A DNA stretch of 22,388 nt from JAENZQ01 sp964553505 (GCA_964553505.1 CAZKKX010000028.1:1-22388); one strand, 5' to 3'; shown: positions 14,808 through 22,267, numbered from the stretch's first letter. Numbers and translations: made by a program. Notes: generated by a model not told the origin, from the sequence alone.

Positions 14808-14837
14808 ACTTATACTTATACTTCCACTTATACTTAC
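14808..14837 (-). repeat. Degenerate hexamer array B, inverted relative to array A
   Basis: On the + strand five hexamers read ACTTAT, ACTTAT, ACTTCC, ACTTAT, ACTTAC, the reverse complement of the ATAAGT unit at 13125-13166. The array fills the short gap between the convergent threonine aldolase and pyrR genes. Confidence 0.75.
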
Positions 14838-14842
14838 ATCAA

Positions 14843-15391
14843 TTATTCCAATTCATTAATGATTACTTCATCCAGCCCATCTGTCTCTTCAAAATGGACT
14901 TCAACCACTTCACTTTTTGAAGTAGGGACATTTTTTCCTACAAAATCAGGTTTTATGGGCAGTTCCTTATGCCCTCTGTCTATTAGCACTGCCAATAGTA
15001 TGGCACTTGGTCTCCCATAGTCAATAATAGCGTCCATAGCAGCTCGTACAGTCCGTCCGGTATAAATAACATCATCTACCAAGACAATTACTTTTCCATT
15101 AATATCTGAAGTCAAAATCGTATTATTTACAATAGGATTATAGTCAATTTTTTCGAGATCGTCTCTATACAGAGTTATATCAAGAATACTGACATTCAAA
15201 CTTTTTCCTTCAAATTCTTTTATTTTTGCTGCAATTCTCCTGGCAATAGGAACTCCTCTGGTTTTTATTCCAACTAAAACAAGATTCTCCATTCCTTTAT
15301 TTTTCTCCAGTATTTCATGAGAAATTCTTGTTATAGCACGCTTTATAGATTGATCGTCTAATATCTTTGTTTTAAACTTCAAATGTTCCAC
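14843..15391 (-). CDS. pyrR: Bifunctional pyr operon regulator / uracil phosphoribosyltransferase PyrR
   Basis: PyrR binds pyrimidine mRNA leaders in a UMP-dependent way and promotes attenuation; it also has uracil phosphoribosyltransferase activity. The 182-aa protein (B. subtilis PyrR is 181 aa) carries the PRPP loop VLVDDVIYTGRT (103-114), the GIKTRG segment (41-46) and LAVLIDRGHKELPIKPDFVGK, all typical of PyrR. The start is GTG 15391, preceded by AAGGA on the - strand. It is the last gene of a co-directional cluster, 27 bp after the pseudouridine synthase gene. No pyrimidine biosynthesis gene and no PyrR-type leader is visible here, so its targets lie elsewhere. Gene order lspA-rluD-pyrR is widespread in Bacillota. 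Confidence 0.95.
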   Translation of the reverse strand: MEHLKFKTKILDDQSIKRAITRISHEILEKNKGMENLVLVGIKTRGVPIARRIAAKIKEFEGKSLNVSILDITLYRDDLEKIDYNPIVNNTILTSDINGKVIVLVDDVIYTGRTVRAAMDAIIDYGRPSAILLAVLIDRGHKELPIKPDFVGKNVPTSKSEVVEVHFEETDGLDEVIINELE

Positions 15392-15418
15392 CTTCTTCCT
15401 TAAACCAATGTCAAGATC

Positions 15419-16360
15419 TTAATTGTTATTGCTTTTTATTATACTTATAGCTTCAAGAAAATGACAAGGTAAATCGCTGTCAAACTCCATATACCTTTTA
15501 GTTGACGGGTGTATAAAGCCTAATATTTTTGCATGTAGTATTTGCCCTTCGATTTTATATTTTGGCTTTTTCGGTCCATACACCAAATCCCCAAGAAGAG
15601 GATGATGAATATAGGCCATATGTACTCTGATCTGATGTGTTCTTCCCGTTTCAAGCCGTGCCTGTATATGGGTAAAGTTCCCATATCTTTCTACTACTTG
15701 ATAATGAGTAACTGCTTCTTTTGAATTCAAATCCGTAACAGCCATCTTCAGTCTGTTGGTCGGATGCCTGCCAATAGGTTTATTAATGGTTCCTTGATCA
15801 TCTATAATATTACCATAAGCAACAGCGTTATATACACGTTTAATATCATGAACTTTAAACTGCTCTGCTAAAAAATTATGTGCTCTGTCATTTTTTGCTA
15901 CCACAAGAAGTCCACTTGTATCTTTGTCAATTCTATGAACAATTCCCGGACGAATGATTCCATTTATTGTAGATAAGTTTTTACAATGGAATAGAAGTGC
16001 ATTTACCATAGTCCCTGAATAATTTCCAACAGCAGGATGCACTACCATTCCTTTGGGTTTATTAATAACAATGACATCTTCATCTTCATAAACGACCTCC
16101 AATGGTATATCTTCGGCATCTACTTCGAGTTTTTCCGGTTCAGGTGAATGAATTACCATTTTATCATTTGATTTCACTTTATACTTTTTCAGCTTTACAA
16201 CAGATCCGTTTATTTCTAAAAAGCCTTTTTCAATTAATTTTTGAATGTAGCTTCTTGAAAATTCTTCAACATTAGAAGCCAAAAAAACATCAAGCCTCTC
16301 TCCCTGGTCTGTCTCGTCTGCTGAAAGTTCGTATGTATTATAGTCTCTCATCCTTACCAT
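15419..16360 (-). CDS. RluA/RluD-family pseudouridine synthase (YlyB-like)
   Basis: The enzyme isomerises uridines in RNA, most likely 23S rRNA. The 313-aa protein has an N-terminal S4 RNA-binding domain (about residues 20-67, ERLDVFLASN...SRSYIQKLIEKGFLEING) and a catalytic domain with HRIDKDTSGLLVVAK, where Asp145 is the nucleophile. Later motifs include RLETGRTHQIRVHMAYIHHPLLGD. The start is ATG 16360, seven bases after AAGGA on the - strand; a longer frame reaching 16405 would lie deep inside lspA and has no ribosome-binding site. Even so the gene overlaps lspA by 23 bp, suggesting coupling. Exact target uridines are not predictable; B. subtilis YlyB is the positional equivalent. Confidence 0.92.
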   Translation of the reverse strand: MVRMRDYNTYELSADETDQGERLDVFLASNVEEFSRSYIQKLIEKGFLEINGSVVKLKKYKVKSNDKMVIHSPEPEKLEVDAEDIPLEVVYEDEDVIVINKPKGMVVHPAVGNYSGTMVNALLFHCKNLSTINGIIRPGIVHRIDKDTSGLLVVAKNDRAHNFLAEQFKVHDIKRVYNAVAYGNIIDDQGTINKPIGRHPTNRLKMAVTDLNSKEAVTHYQVVERYGNFTHIQARLETGRTHQIRVHMAYIHHPLLGDLVYGPKKPKYKIEGQILHAKILGFIHPSTKRYMEFDSDLPCHFLEAISIIKSNNN

Positions 16361-16808
16361 CTGCTTTTCCTTTTTTCGGTTCAACCCATAAAATATAAAG
16401 ACCAAGAAGGAGTGTACCGGTTACAATACTTACATCTGCAATGTTAAATACCGGCCATATCCTGAAATCGAAAAAATCAATAACATACCCCAATCGAATG
16501 CGGTCTGTTAAATTTCCCATAGCACCTGCAACAATTAAGCTCAAACTATATGAAAACATCATATTATTCTGTTTATAATATCTAATCAAAATATAGAAAA
16601 TGATGATAACGGCGATACTGCTTATAGCAACGAAAAGTCCTCTTTGGTTTTGAAGAATACTAAATGCCGCACCATAATTCTGTGTATATGTAATATGAAA
16701 AAAGCGCTCTATTACCGGGGTGGACTCATATAAACTCATATTGGAAATTATTAAATACTTGCTTATCTGGTCTAAAACTATAATCAAAGCTATAATGATA
16801 AAATGCAA
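16338..16808 (-). CDS. lspA: Lipoprotein signal peptidase (signal peptidase II)
   Basis: LspA is an aspartic protease of the cytoplasmic membrane that removes signal peptides from prolipoproteins; RbsB and GerC in this window are expected substrates. The 156-aa protein has four hydrophobic segments and the conserved blocks DQISKYLI (13-20), TQNYGAAFS (42-50), GNLTDRIRLGYVIDFFDF (98-115) and FNIADVSI (121-128). By comparison with E. coli LspA the catalytic dyad is Asp111 and Asp125. The start is TTG 16808, preceded by GGGGTGAG on the - strand. The charged C-terminal tail (KKGKADGKDERL) is encoded in the overlap with the pseudouridine synthase gene. Confidence 0.95.
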   Translation of the reverse strand: MHFIIIALIIVLDQISKYLIISNMSLYESTPVIERFFHITYTQNYGAAFSILQNQRGLFVAISSIAVIIIFYILIRYYKQNNMMFSYSLSLIVAGAMGNLTDRIRLGYVIDFFDFRIWPVFNIADVSIVTGTLLLGLYILWVEPKKGKADGKDERL

Positions 16809-16856
16809 TTTCTACTCACCCCATATCTTACAAGCGCAGAATAATTCTCAAAAATG

Positions 16857-17321
16857 CTACAAAGTATCATCAAACAATTCCGTACTGATACCGTTAAATC
16901 TTTCAAGCTCAGATTCTAAAAGATTTTTATATCGTGTAATAAAAATATTAATTCTATTTTTTGTTTCGTCATATTCTTCAAAAACCTTTTCAGTTGAGGT
17001 CTTTGCTTCTTTTACAATTCTTTCGGCATCCAGCTCGGCATTTTTAATAAGTAATTCTGCTCTTTTCTCGGCGCTTACGGAAATATCACTCATTAATTGC
17101 TTTGCTGTTTCAATAGTTTCGGCAATAGAATTTTCTTGTTCTTTATAGTCCTGCAATGTCTTTTCCATTTTATTAAGCTTTTCTTTCAGTGAATGGTTCT
17201 CTTCAATCACCTTTTCATAATCCAACGTCAGTAAGTCTAAAAAACTGTCTACTTCATCCTCTTTATAACCTCTGATACCTTTTGGAAATTCTTTATTCTG
17301 AATATCTAAAGGTGTTATCAC
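16857..17321 (-). CDS. divIVA: Cell-division / polar scaffold protein DivIVA
   Basis: DivIVA binds negatively curved membrane at poles and septa and recruits partner proteins. The 154-aa protein (B. subtilis 164 aa) has the N-terminal lipid-binding domain (MITPLDIQNKEFPKGIRGY then KEDEVDSFLDLL) followed by a long coiled coil (about 30-140). B. subtilis uses Phe17-Arg18 to insert into membrane; here the pair is Ile16-Arg17, keeping a hydrophobic-basic pair. The start is GTG 17321 with GAAAGGAC on the - strand. The upstream neighbour is yggT; the ylmH gene, which lies between them in B. subtilis, is absent. lspA follows after 48 bp. Confidence 0.94.
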   Translation of the reverse strand: MITPLDIQNKEFPKGIRGYKEDEVDSFLDLLTLDYEKVIEENHSLKEKLNKMEKTLQDYKEQENSIAETIETAKQLMSDISVSAEKRAELLIKNAELDAERIVKEAKTSTEKVFEEYDETKNRINIFITRYKNLLESELERFNGISTELFDDTL

Positions 17322-17374
17322 TGAACATCCGTCCTTTCAATTATATAAATATATTTTATTAATGTCCCTTTAAT

Positions 17375-17641
17375 CTAAATAAGAATTCCTAAAATGATAT
17401 TCCGAATAAAAATCAGAACTAATATAGCAATCATTGGAGAAACATCTATTCCTGATCTGCCGATTCCTGTTCTGGATAACAAATTTCTAAAAGGAGCAAG
17501 TATAGGCTCTGTTAACTGTACTAAAATAACATAATATTTGTTATATGGATTCCTGATAACCCATGATAGTATTATACGGGCAAAGATTAAATAATAAACA
17601 ACAGAAAACAATAAATCAATAGTCTTGACGATCATCCACAT
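17375..17641 (-). CDS. YggT-family membrane protein (YlmG-like)
   Basis: This 88-aa protein has two transmembrane segments (about residues 5-27 and 66-87) separated by the family motif NPYNKYYVILVQLTEPILAPFR. YggT/YlmG proteins sit in the cell-division gene cluster of many bacteria, and chloroplast relatives affect nucleoid distribution; the biochemical role is unsettled. The start is ATG 17641, nine bases after GGAGG on the - strand. It is 16 bp downstream of sepF and 53 bp upstream of divIVA, consistent with cotranscription. Confidence 0.9.
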   Translation of the reverse strand: MWMIVKTIDLLFSVVYYLIFARIILSWVIRNPYNKYYVILVQLTEPILAPFRNLLSRTGIGRSGIDVSPMIAILVLIFIRNIILGILI

Positions 17642-17657
17642 AATATTCTACCTCCAT

Positions 17658-18107
17658 CTATTTTTTCCATGGATTAAACTGATCCTTAGAAAGAAAACTT
17701 TCTATATTTCCGGATATATCCACATTTTCTGGTGCAAACAAGAAAATATTATTAGCCACTTTCTGAACATTGCCGTCTAATGCATATACTGCGCCACTAA
17801 TAAAATCAAATATTTTTCTTGCTAAATCACTATCCACTTTTTCCAAATTTAAAATAACAGGTTTTCGACTCTTTAAATTGTCAACTATTTTGGGGCACTC
17901 ATCAAAACTTTTAGGTTCTAATAGTATCAGTTTCATTTGATTCTTTGAATGAAAATTTAAGACCCGATTGTCACCCATCTCTTTTGGTTGCGCAGAAGAA
18001 ATGTTGTATTCTCTAACAGGACGCCTGCCTTCCGTTTGTTTTTCCTCTATCTCTTCACTTTCAAGACCGACAAGTAATTTCATTTTATCAAAAAAGCCTT
18101 CTCCCAC
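17658..18107 (-). CDS. sepF: Cell-division protein SepF
   Basis: SepF tethers FtsZ to the membrane and polymerises into rings that shape the septum. The 149-aa protein (B. subtilis 151 aa) has an N-terminal segment likely to form the membrane-binding amphipathic helix (GFFDKMKLLVGL, residues 4-15), an acidic and polar linker, and the C-terminal DUF552 domain (about 58-140), with EPKSFDECPKIVDNLKSRKPVILNLE and ISGAVYALDGNVQKVANNIFLFAP as the recognisable core. The start is GTG 18107, seven bases after GGAGG on the - strand. It lies 14 bp after yggS and 16 bp before yggT, the usual yggS-sepF-yggT order. Confidence 0.94.
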   Translation of the reverse strand: MGEGFFDKMKLLVGLESEEIEEKQTEGRRPVREYNISSAQPKEMGDNRVLNFHSKNQMKLILLEPKSFDECPKIVDNLKSRKPVILNLEKVDSDLARKIFDFISGAVYALDGNVQKVANNIFLFAPENVDISGNIESFLSKDQFNPWKK

Positions 18108-18121
18108 TTAATTCCCTCCAT

Positions 18122-18814
18122 CTATGCTTTATTTCTTGCTCCGAAGATAGCTGTACCGATTCTAACCATATTGGCACCCTCTTCAATTGCAATTTCAAAA
18201 TCATTTGTCATCCCCATGGATAAATATTTCATGTCCTGATTACGCAAATTAGATTTTTTATATGTGTCAAATAGTTCTTTCATTTTCCTGAAATAGATTC
18301 TTACATTCTCTGGGTTTTCTTCTAATGGCGCAACAGTCATCAGTCCTTTTACCTGAATATGGTTGTACTCTTTTATACTATCCAAGAATGAATCTAACTC
18401 TTCCGGCTTTAATCCGAATTTACTATCTTCATCTGCAATATTGACCTGAACTAAAACATCCATGACAAGATGATGCTGTCCTGCTCTTTTATTAATCTCC
18501 TTTGCAAGTTTTAAACTATCAACGGAATGAATCATTTTTACTTTATCGATTATATATTTTACTTTATTGGTTTGCAAATGTCCTATCATGTGCCAGCGTA
18601 CCGGTATTACTTCATTGTACTTATTTAGAATCTCCTGCACTCTGTTTTCGCCTATATCGGTTATGCCAGAGTGTATAGCTTCATTTATCTCTGCAGGACT
18701 GCGGGTTTTTGTAACACCAATTAAAGTAATTATATCGGAAGAATCTTTTGACTTTACAGCACTATTTTGAATTTTTTCTTTAATATCAAGTATATTTTCT
18801 CTAATACCTCCCAT
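18122..18814 (-). CDS. YggS/YlmE-family pyridoxal-phosphate homeostasis protein
   Basis: This 230-aa single-domain protein has the alanine-racemase-like N-terminal barrel fold and binds pyridoxal phosphate without a known catalytic reaction. Family members help keep cofactor and amino acid pools balanced. The Schiff-base Lys36 lies in LIGVTKT; other family blocks are GENRVQEI, WHMIGHLQTNKVK, VNIADEDSKFGL, GLMTVAP and LSMGMTNDFEIAIEEGANMVRIGTAIFG. The start is ATG 18814, nine bases after AGGAG on the - strand. It lies 6 bp after the HlyD-like gene and 14 bp before sepF. In the same window the threonine aldolase is a pyridoxal-phosphate enzyme, though not in the same operon. Confidence 0.94.
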   Translation of the reverse strand: MGGIRENILDIKEKIQNSAVKSKDSSDIITLIGVTKTRSPAEINEAIHSGITDIGENRVQEILNKYNEVIPVRWHMIGHLQTNKVKYIIDKVKMIHSVDSLKLAKEINKRAGQHHLVMDVLVQVNIADEDSKFGLKPEELDSFLDSIKEYNHIQVKGLMTVAPLEENPENVRIYFRKMKELFDTYKKSNLRNQDMKYLSMGMTNDFEIAIEEGANMVRIGTAIFGARNKA

Positions 18815-18820
18815 GATTAT

Positions 18821-20077
18821 TCACTCCTGTAAATCATCTATTTTTCGTTTTGCATTTCTCAAGACCTCATCATATAAGTCGATGGTCTTAACTTTTTCCA
18901 AACCCTCCTCTGTTTCAATATAATAATATCCACTCTCTATGATTGTCTTATTTTCATAACTTCCTATAACCTTTACAGGTCTAAAAATGTATTTTCCGTT
19001 TATATCTACAATATAAACGCCTATCTGGCCATCTACCTCTACTATGCTGTCATTGTCTAATTTGATTCCTTCATAATTTGCTACAATGATCTCCGTATCT
19101 ATCTTTCTCAATTTCCAGAATTCAGGATAGTAATGCTTTATTTCTATTAAAACCAGATTTCCATTATCCTCTTTTATAATATCATAAATCTTTCCTTTAG
19201 TCTGCCCATTGGGAAAATTTAAAAACACCGTATCCCCTTTTATATACTTGTCTGCCTTGCTTGAATCTACCCAAGCAGCAACATACCAAGTAGCCCCATT
19301 GATAATTTTATACAACGGTTCATTTGGTAATACTTTTTCTCTGACAGTATCCTGCCCAGTCATATCCATGTTTTCTAATTCATCCTTATTTAATAGATAC
19401 ATATTGGCAGGAGTGAAAACACTTTCGTATCCGTCAATGTAGTAACTAATGCAGCCGGAATTCTCGGTAATATAAGCAGCAACTGATTGATTCAAGATAT
19501 TCTCAAGTTGTCCTTTCTCCTGCTTCAATACTTCCATACTATTATCTTTCAACCCTGTATTATTCAGAATAATATTCTTTTTATCAATAAGTCTCTTTAT
19601 CTTTTCTTCAACTTTTCGAACTTGGGAAAGATCCCCTTTTTCCTTTGATGCCCTGATTTCTCCAATATGAGAATCAATCAGGTCGTCAATTTTTTTGATG
19701 TCATTTTCAAATATACTTTCACCATTTTTGATTCTTTCAATTCTTTGATTGATAACTTCCAGTTTGTTTTCTGCTGAGGGGTCGATATTTCGCATATCTA
19801 CACGCAAGATTTCCGTATCTTTTCTGACTCTTTCGCCTTCGGATATATTGTAATGTATTGTACCCTCAACACTTGAAAAAACCACCGCTTCATCTCTTAT
19901 AATATAACACTCTATGTGATCCAAAATTTGTATGGAATCATATGTGACTATCCTTGTTCTTTGAAAAGTTTCTCCAATATTTGGAACAAAATATATTAAA
20001 ATAAATAACGAAATGACAGAGATTATAAATAGTGATGTCATAAACTTTTTGAATTTTGATCGTTTCTTTTTGTTCAT
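18821..20077 (-). CDS. HlyD-like membrane-anchored protein of the division cluster, function unknown
   Basis: The predicted protein is 418 aa, with a short basic cytoplasmic start (MNKKKRSKFKKF), one transmembrane helix (about residues 13-33) and a large extracellular part. That part contains one half of a lipoyl-like hairpin (SSVEGTIHYNISEGERVRKDTEILRVD), a long alpha-helical coiled coil (about 95-195), the second lipoyl half (ENSGCISYYIDGYESVF) and beta-rich C-terminal domains. This layout is that of HlyD/membrane-fusion proteins. No ABC or RND partner is adjacent. The start is ATG 20077, six bases after GAGGTG; a GTG at 20086 overlaps that site. It is the first gene of the cluster leading into yggS and sepF, a position where many clostridia carry such a gene. 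A role at the septum or in envelope transport is only inference. Confidence 0.82.
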   Translation of the reverse strand: MNKKKRSKFKKFMTSLFIISVISLFILIYFVPNIGETFQRTRIVTYDSIQILDHIECYIIRDEAVVFSSVEGTIHYNISEGERVRKDTEILRVDMRNIDPSAENKLEVINQRIERIKNGESIFENDIKKIDDLIDSHIGEIRASKEKGDLSQVRKVEEKIKRLIDKKNIILNNTGLKDNSMEVLKQEKGQLENILNQSVAAYITENSGCISYYIDGYESVFTPANMYLLNKDELENMDMTGQDTVREKVLPNEPLYKIINGATWYVAAWVDSSKADKYIKGDTVFLNFPNGQTKGKIYDIIKEDNGNLVLIEIKHYYPEFWKLRKIDTEIIVANYEGIKLDNDSIVEVDGQIGVYIVDINGKYIFRPVKVIGSYENKTIIESGYYYIETEEGLEKVKTIDLYDEVLRNAKRKIDDLQE

Positions 20078-20193
20078 TTTTAACACCTCAGGATGAAAAC
20101 CTATAACATTTTATATTCTTTAATTTTTATATTTTACCTTCTTAAAATAAACGAAAGTTTAAAAATATTATTCTAAATATGTTTTGGAAATAC

Positions 20194-20221
20194 AAAAAAA
20201 AACAGACTACTATCGTAGTCT
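20194..20221 (-). terminator. Rho-independent terminator after the 126-aa membrane protein gene
   Basis: On the - strand AGACTAC and GTAGTCT (20221-20215 and 20210-20204) form a 7-bp stem around a 4-nt loop, followed one base later by nine T residues (20202-20194). The stem begins within the stop codon of the upstream gene (20223-20221). It separates that gene from the HlyD-like gene. Confidence 0.85.
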
Positions 20222-20601
20222 TAAATGCTTCTCAAAAATTTCCCATACCGGCTTATAATTTTTATTTTTTTTATTCTATTTGTACAGACTTCAACAAGGT
20301 TACTGCTTTCTGCTACGATAATGGTTTTTTTTCTAATATTGGCACCAATGACCAAGCCCTTAATGCAGCTTAAATTATTCCTATATATTTTTATCTCATC
20401 CCCTGACATTATTTTGACATTTCCTATTGAAAAATTACGAGCATCTACACTGTCTATATCCTTTTGAGATAGATTTCTGTTATTCAGGATAATCATATTC
20501 CTGGACAGGTATATTTTTTCCCTCACAGTAGCAGCAACAAAGCCAATAATACAGCTTATTAACAGAACAGCCGATATTGTAATCAAAATTTCCAGAAACA
20601 T
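20221..20601 (-). CDS. Small single-pass membrane protein, function unknown
   Basis: I do not recognise this 126-aa protein. It has one N-terminal hydrophobic segment (about residues 2-26, LEILITISAVLLISCIIGFV) and a soluble remainder of about 95 residues. That part is rich in alternating hydrophobic and polar residues suggesting beta strands (KIMSGDEIKIYRNN, LVIGANIRKKTIIVAESS), and ends in a strongly basic tail (RIKKIKIISRYGKFLRSI). No cysteine lipobox or catalytic motif is seen. The start is ATG 20601 with GAGGAG five bases upstream. It has its own predicted promoter (20678-20707) and terminator (20194-20221), so it can be expressed apart from spoIVA, 110 bp upstream, although read-through is possible. 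A sporulation or envelope link is only suggested by position. Confidence 0.75.
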   Translation of the reverse strand: MFLEILITISAVLLISCIIGFVAATVREKIYLSRNMIILNNRNLSQKDIDSVDARNFSIGNVKIMSGDEIKIYRNNLSCIKGLVIGANIRKKTIIVAESSNLVEVCTNRIKKIKIISRYGKFLRSI

Positions 20602-20677
20602 AGCTTCTCCTCATTGAATTTTATTTAGCATTTTCATCTTAAACAGCTCTACGACTCCCACCGATGGGACTCCCTTC

Positions 20678-20707
20678 ATTATACAATTCTTTCTTGATGA
20701 TTTTCAA
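20678..20707 (-). promoter_or_regulatory. Predicted sigma-A promoter of the 126-aa membrane protein gene
   Basis: On the - strand TTGAAA (20707-20702) and TATAAT (20683-20678) are separated by 18 nt. The start point would be near 20671, giving a leader of about 70 nt that carries two direct copies of GGGAGTC and a short hairpin. Confidence 0.6.
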
Positions 20708-20711
20708 CCGT

Positions 20712-22190
20712 TTATATGATAATGCAAATAAAATTTCCTTTACCGTCGTTAATTATTCGCTGAAGCGTTTTCTGCATCTTAACTCTTACATTGTCCGGCA
20801 TGCTCACAAGTTTGCTCTGCATCTGTTCAGTAACCAGCTCATTGAGTGATTTCCCAAAAATATTTGTTCCCCATATTTTGGAAGGATCCGTTTCAAATTC
20901 CTGCAAAAGATATTTTACTAAATCTTCGCTTTGTTTTTCACTGCCCACTACAGGTGCCACTTCAGTAAAAATATCTGTTCGGATAATATGCATAGAAGGC
21001 GCTTTTGCTTTTAATCTTACACCAAACCGGCTCCCTTGTTTGTATATTTCGGGATCCTCCAGCTCCATATCAGTATAATCCGGGGGCACCATACCATAAC
21101 CTGTTTCTTTAACCTGAATTAAAGCTTCTTTCATTTTATCGTATTCCTTCTTTGCATAAGCAAAATCTTTAATCATTTCAAAAAACTGATAATCACCTTT
21201 AACCTCATATCCCGTTATTTCTTCTAGAACTTGATAGAATAACTCTTCCCCCGTATCTATTCCCACTTCAACCAATCCTGATCCAAGATTTACGCTGTTT
21301 ATTTGACTTTCTTTTATTATCTCCATCTCTTTGAAACACTGTACACTATTCTTTACATCTCTTATGCTGGCAATATCGTTGCTCCATTCACGTATTTTTT
21401 CAATAAGGTTTTCTTTTATCCAATGTTCTTTACCCAATCCGTCTGTCCATCCGGGCAGTTTGAAGTTGACTTGGCTTATTGGAAATTCAAACAAAACATT
21501 TTCTAATATATGATTTACGGTACTTATATTCATTCTGGCACAATTAGCAGTAATAACAGGCACTCCATATTTTTCTTCAATGTCTTTTTTTAGCTCAATT
21601 GCTCGCTCTGATTCTGGAAATATGGAATTCAAAACGATAATAAAAGGTTTGTTTAATTCCTTCAATTCCTTAACGACTCTTTCTTCTGCCTGTATATAAT
21701 TATTTCTTTCTATCTCGGCTATCGAGCCATCTGTAGTGATAACAAGACCTATCGTAGAATGATCCGAAATGACTTTACGTGTTCCTATTTCTGCTGCTTC
21801 TTCAAATGGAATATCCGACTCATTCCATGGTGTATTCACCATTCTTGGCTTGCCATCTTCCATATGCCCTATTGCACCAGGCACCATGTATCCAACACAG
21901 TCAACCAATCTGACTTTGAATTTTGAATTCTCAGAGAGGGTCACTTCTACAGCCTCGTTGGGTACAAACTTTGGTTCTGTCGTCATAATCGTTTTTCCTG
22001 CCCCACTTTGAGGCATTTCATCCTTTACTCTTTCCTTTACATAAACATTTTCCACGTTTGGGATAACCAGTAAATCCATAAACCTTTTAATGAAAGTTGA
22101 TTTTCCTGTACGAACAGGACCTACAACACCTATATAGATATCCCCTTGTGTTCTTTCTGTAATATTTTCATATATATTCAGATGGTCCAT
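20712..22190 (-). CDS. spoIVA: Stage IV sporulation protein A, spore-coat morphogenetic ATPase
   Basis: SpoIVA is made in the mother cell, binds the forespore surface through SpoVM and polymerises with ATP hydrolysis to form the basement layer of the coat. The protein is 492 aa, the same length as B. subtilis SpoIVA. The N-terminal P-loop domain has Walker A GPVRTGKS (24-31, Lys30), then MPQSGAGKTIMTTEPKFVP and LVDCVGYMVPGAIGHMEDG. The hydrophobic C-terminus (GNFICIII) resembles the membrane-targeting end of the family. The start is ATG 22190, six bases after AGGAGG on the - strand. An upstream ATG at 22223 would fall almost at the predicted transcription start and is rejected. A sigma-E promoter lies at 22227-22256, which fits the known mother-cell expression of spoIVA. 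Confidence 0.97.
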   Translation of the reverse strand: MDHLNIYENITERTQGDIYIGVVGPVRTGKSTFIKRFMDLLVIPNVENVYVKERVKDEMPQSGAGKTIMTTEPKFVPNEAVEVTLSENSKFKVRLVDCVGYMVPGAIGHMEDGKPRMVNTPWNESDIPFEEAAEIGTRKVISDHSTIGLVITTDGSIAEIERNNYIQAEERVVKELKELNKPFIIVLNSIFPESERAIELKKDIEEKYGVPVITANCARMNISTVNHILENVLFEFPISQVNFKLPGWTDGLGKEHWIKENLIEKIREWSNDIASIRDVKNSVQCFKEMEIIKESQINSVNLGSGLVEVGIDTGEELFYQVLEEITGYEVKGDYQFFEMIKDFAYAKKEYDKMKEALIQVKETGYGMVPPDYTDMELEDPEIYKQGSRFGVRLKAKAPSMHIIRTDIFTEVAPVVGSEKQSEDLVKYLLQEFETDPSKIWGTNIFGKSLNELVTEQMQSKLVSMPDNVRVKMQKTLQRIINDGKGNFICIII

Positions 22191-22226
22191 TCTGTCCCTC
22201 CTTTTAAAATGGTATTTTAACATTAC

Positions 22227-22256
22227 ATCTATATGAGTAAATTTACTTTAATATTC
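22227..22256 (-). promoter_or_regulatory. Predicted sigma-E (mother cell) promoter of spoIVA
   Basis: On the - strand GAATATT (22256-22250) is followed after 14 nt by CATATAGAT (22235-22227). The B. subtilis sigma-E form is KMATATT, 13-15 nt, CATACAMT; the -35 matches fully and the -10 at about six of eight positions. The start point would be near 22220, 30 nt before the ATG. Confidence 0.7.
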
Positions 22257-22267
22257 TTAAAAGCAAT

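Noticed and set aside
17340..17368. GGGACA, 17 nt, TATAAT on the - strand as a divIVA promoter.
   Set aside because: The start point would fall inside the divIVA ribosome-binding site (17331-17338), leaving no usable leader; the surrounding DNA is very AT-rich.
20087..20193. Promoter for the HlyD-like gene.
   Set aside because: Several TATAAA-like strings exist in this AT-rich gap, but none has an acceptable -35 box at 16-18 nt, and no sigma-E or sigma-G form was seen.
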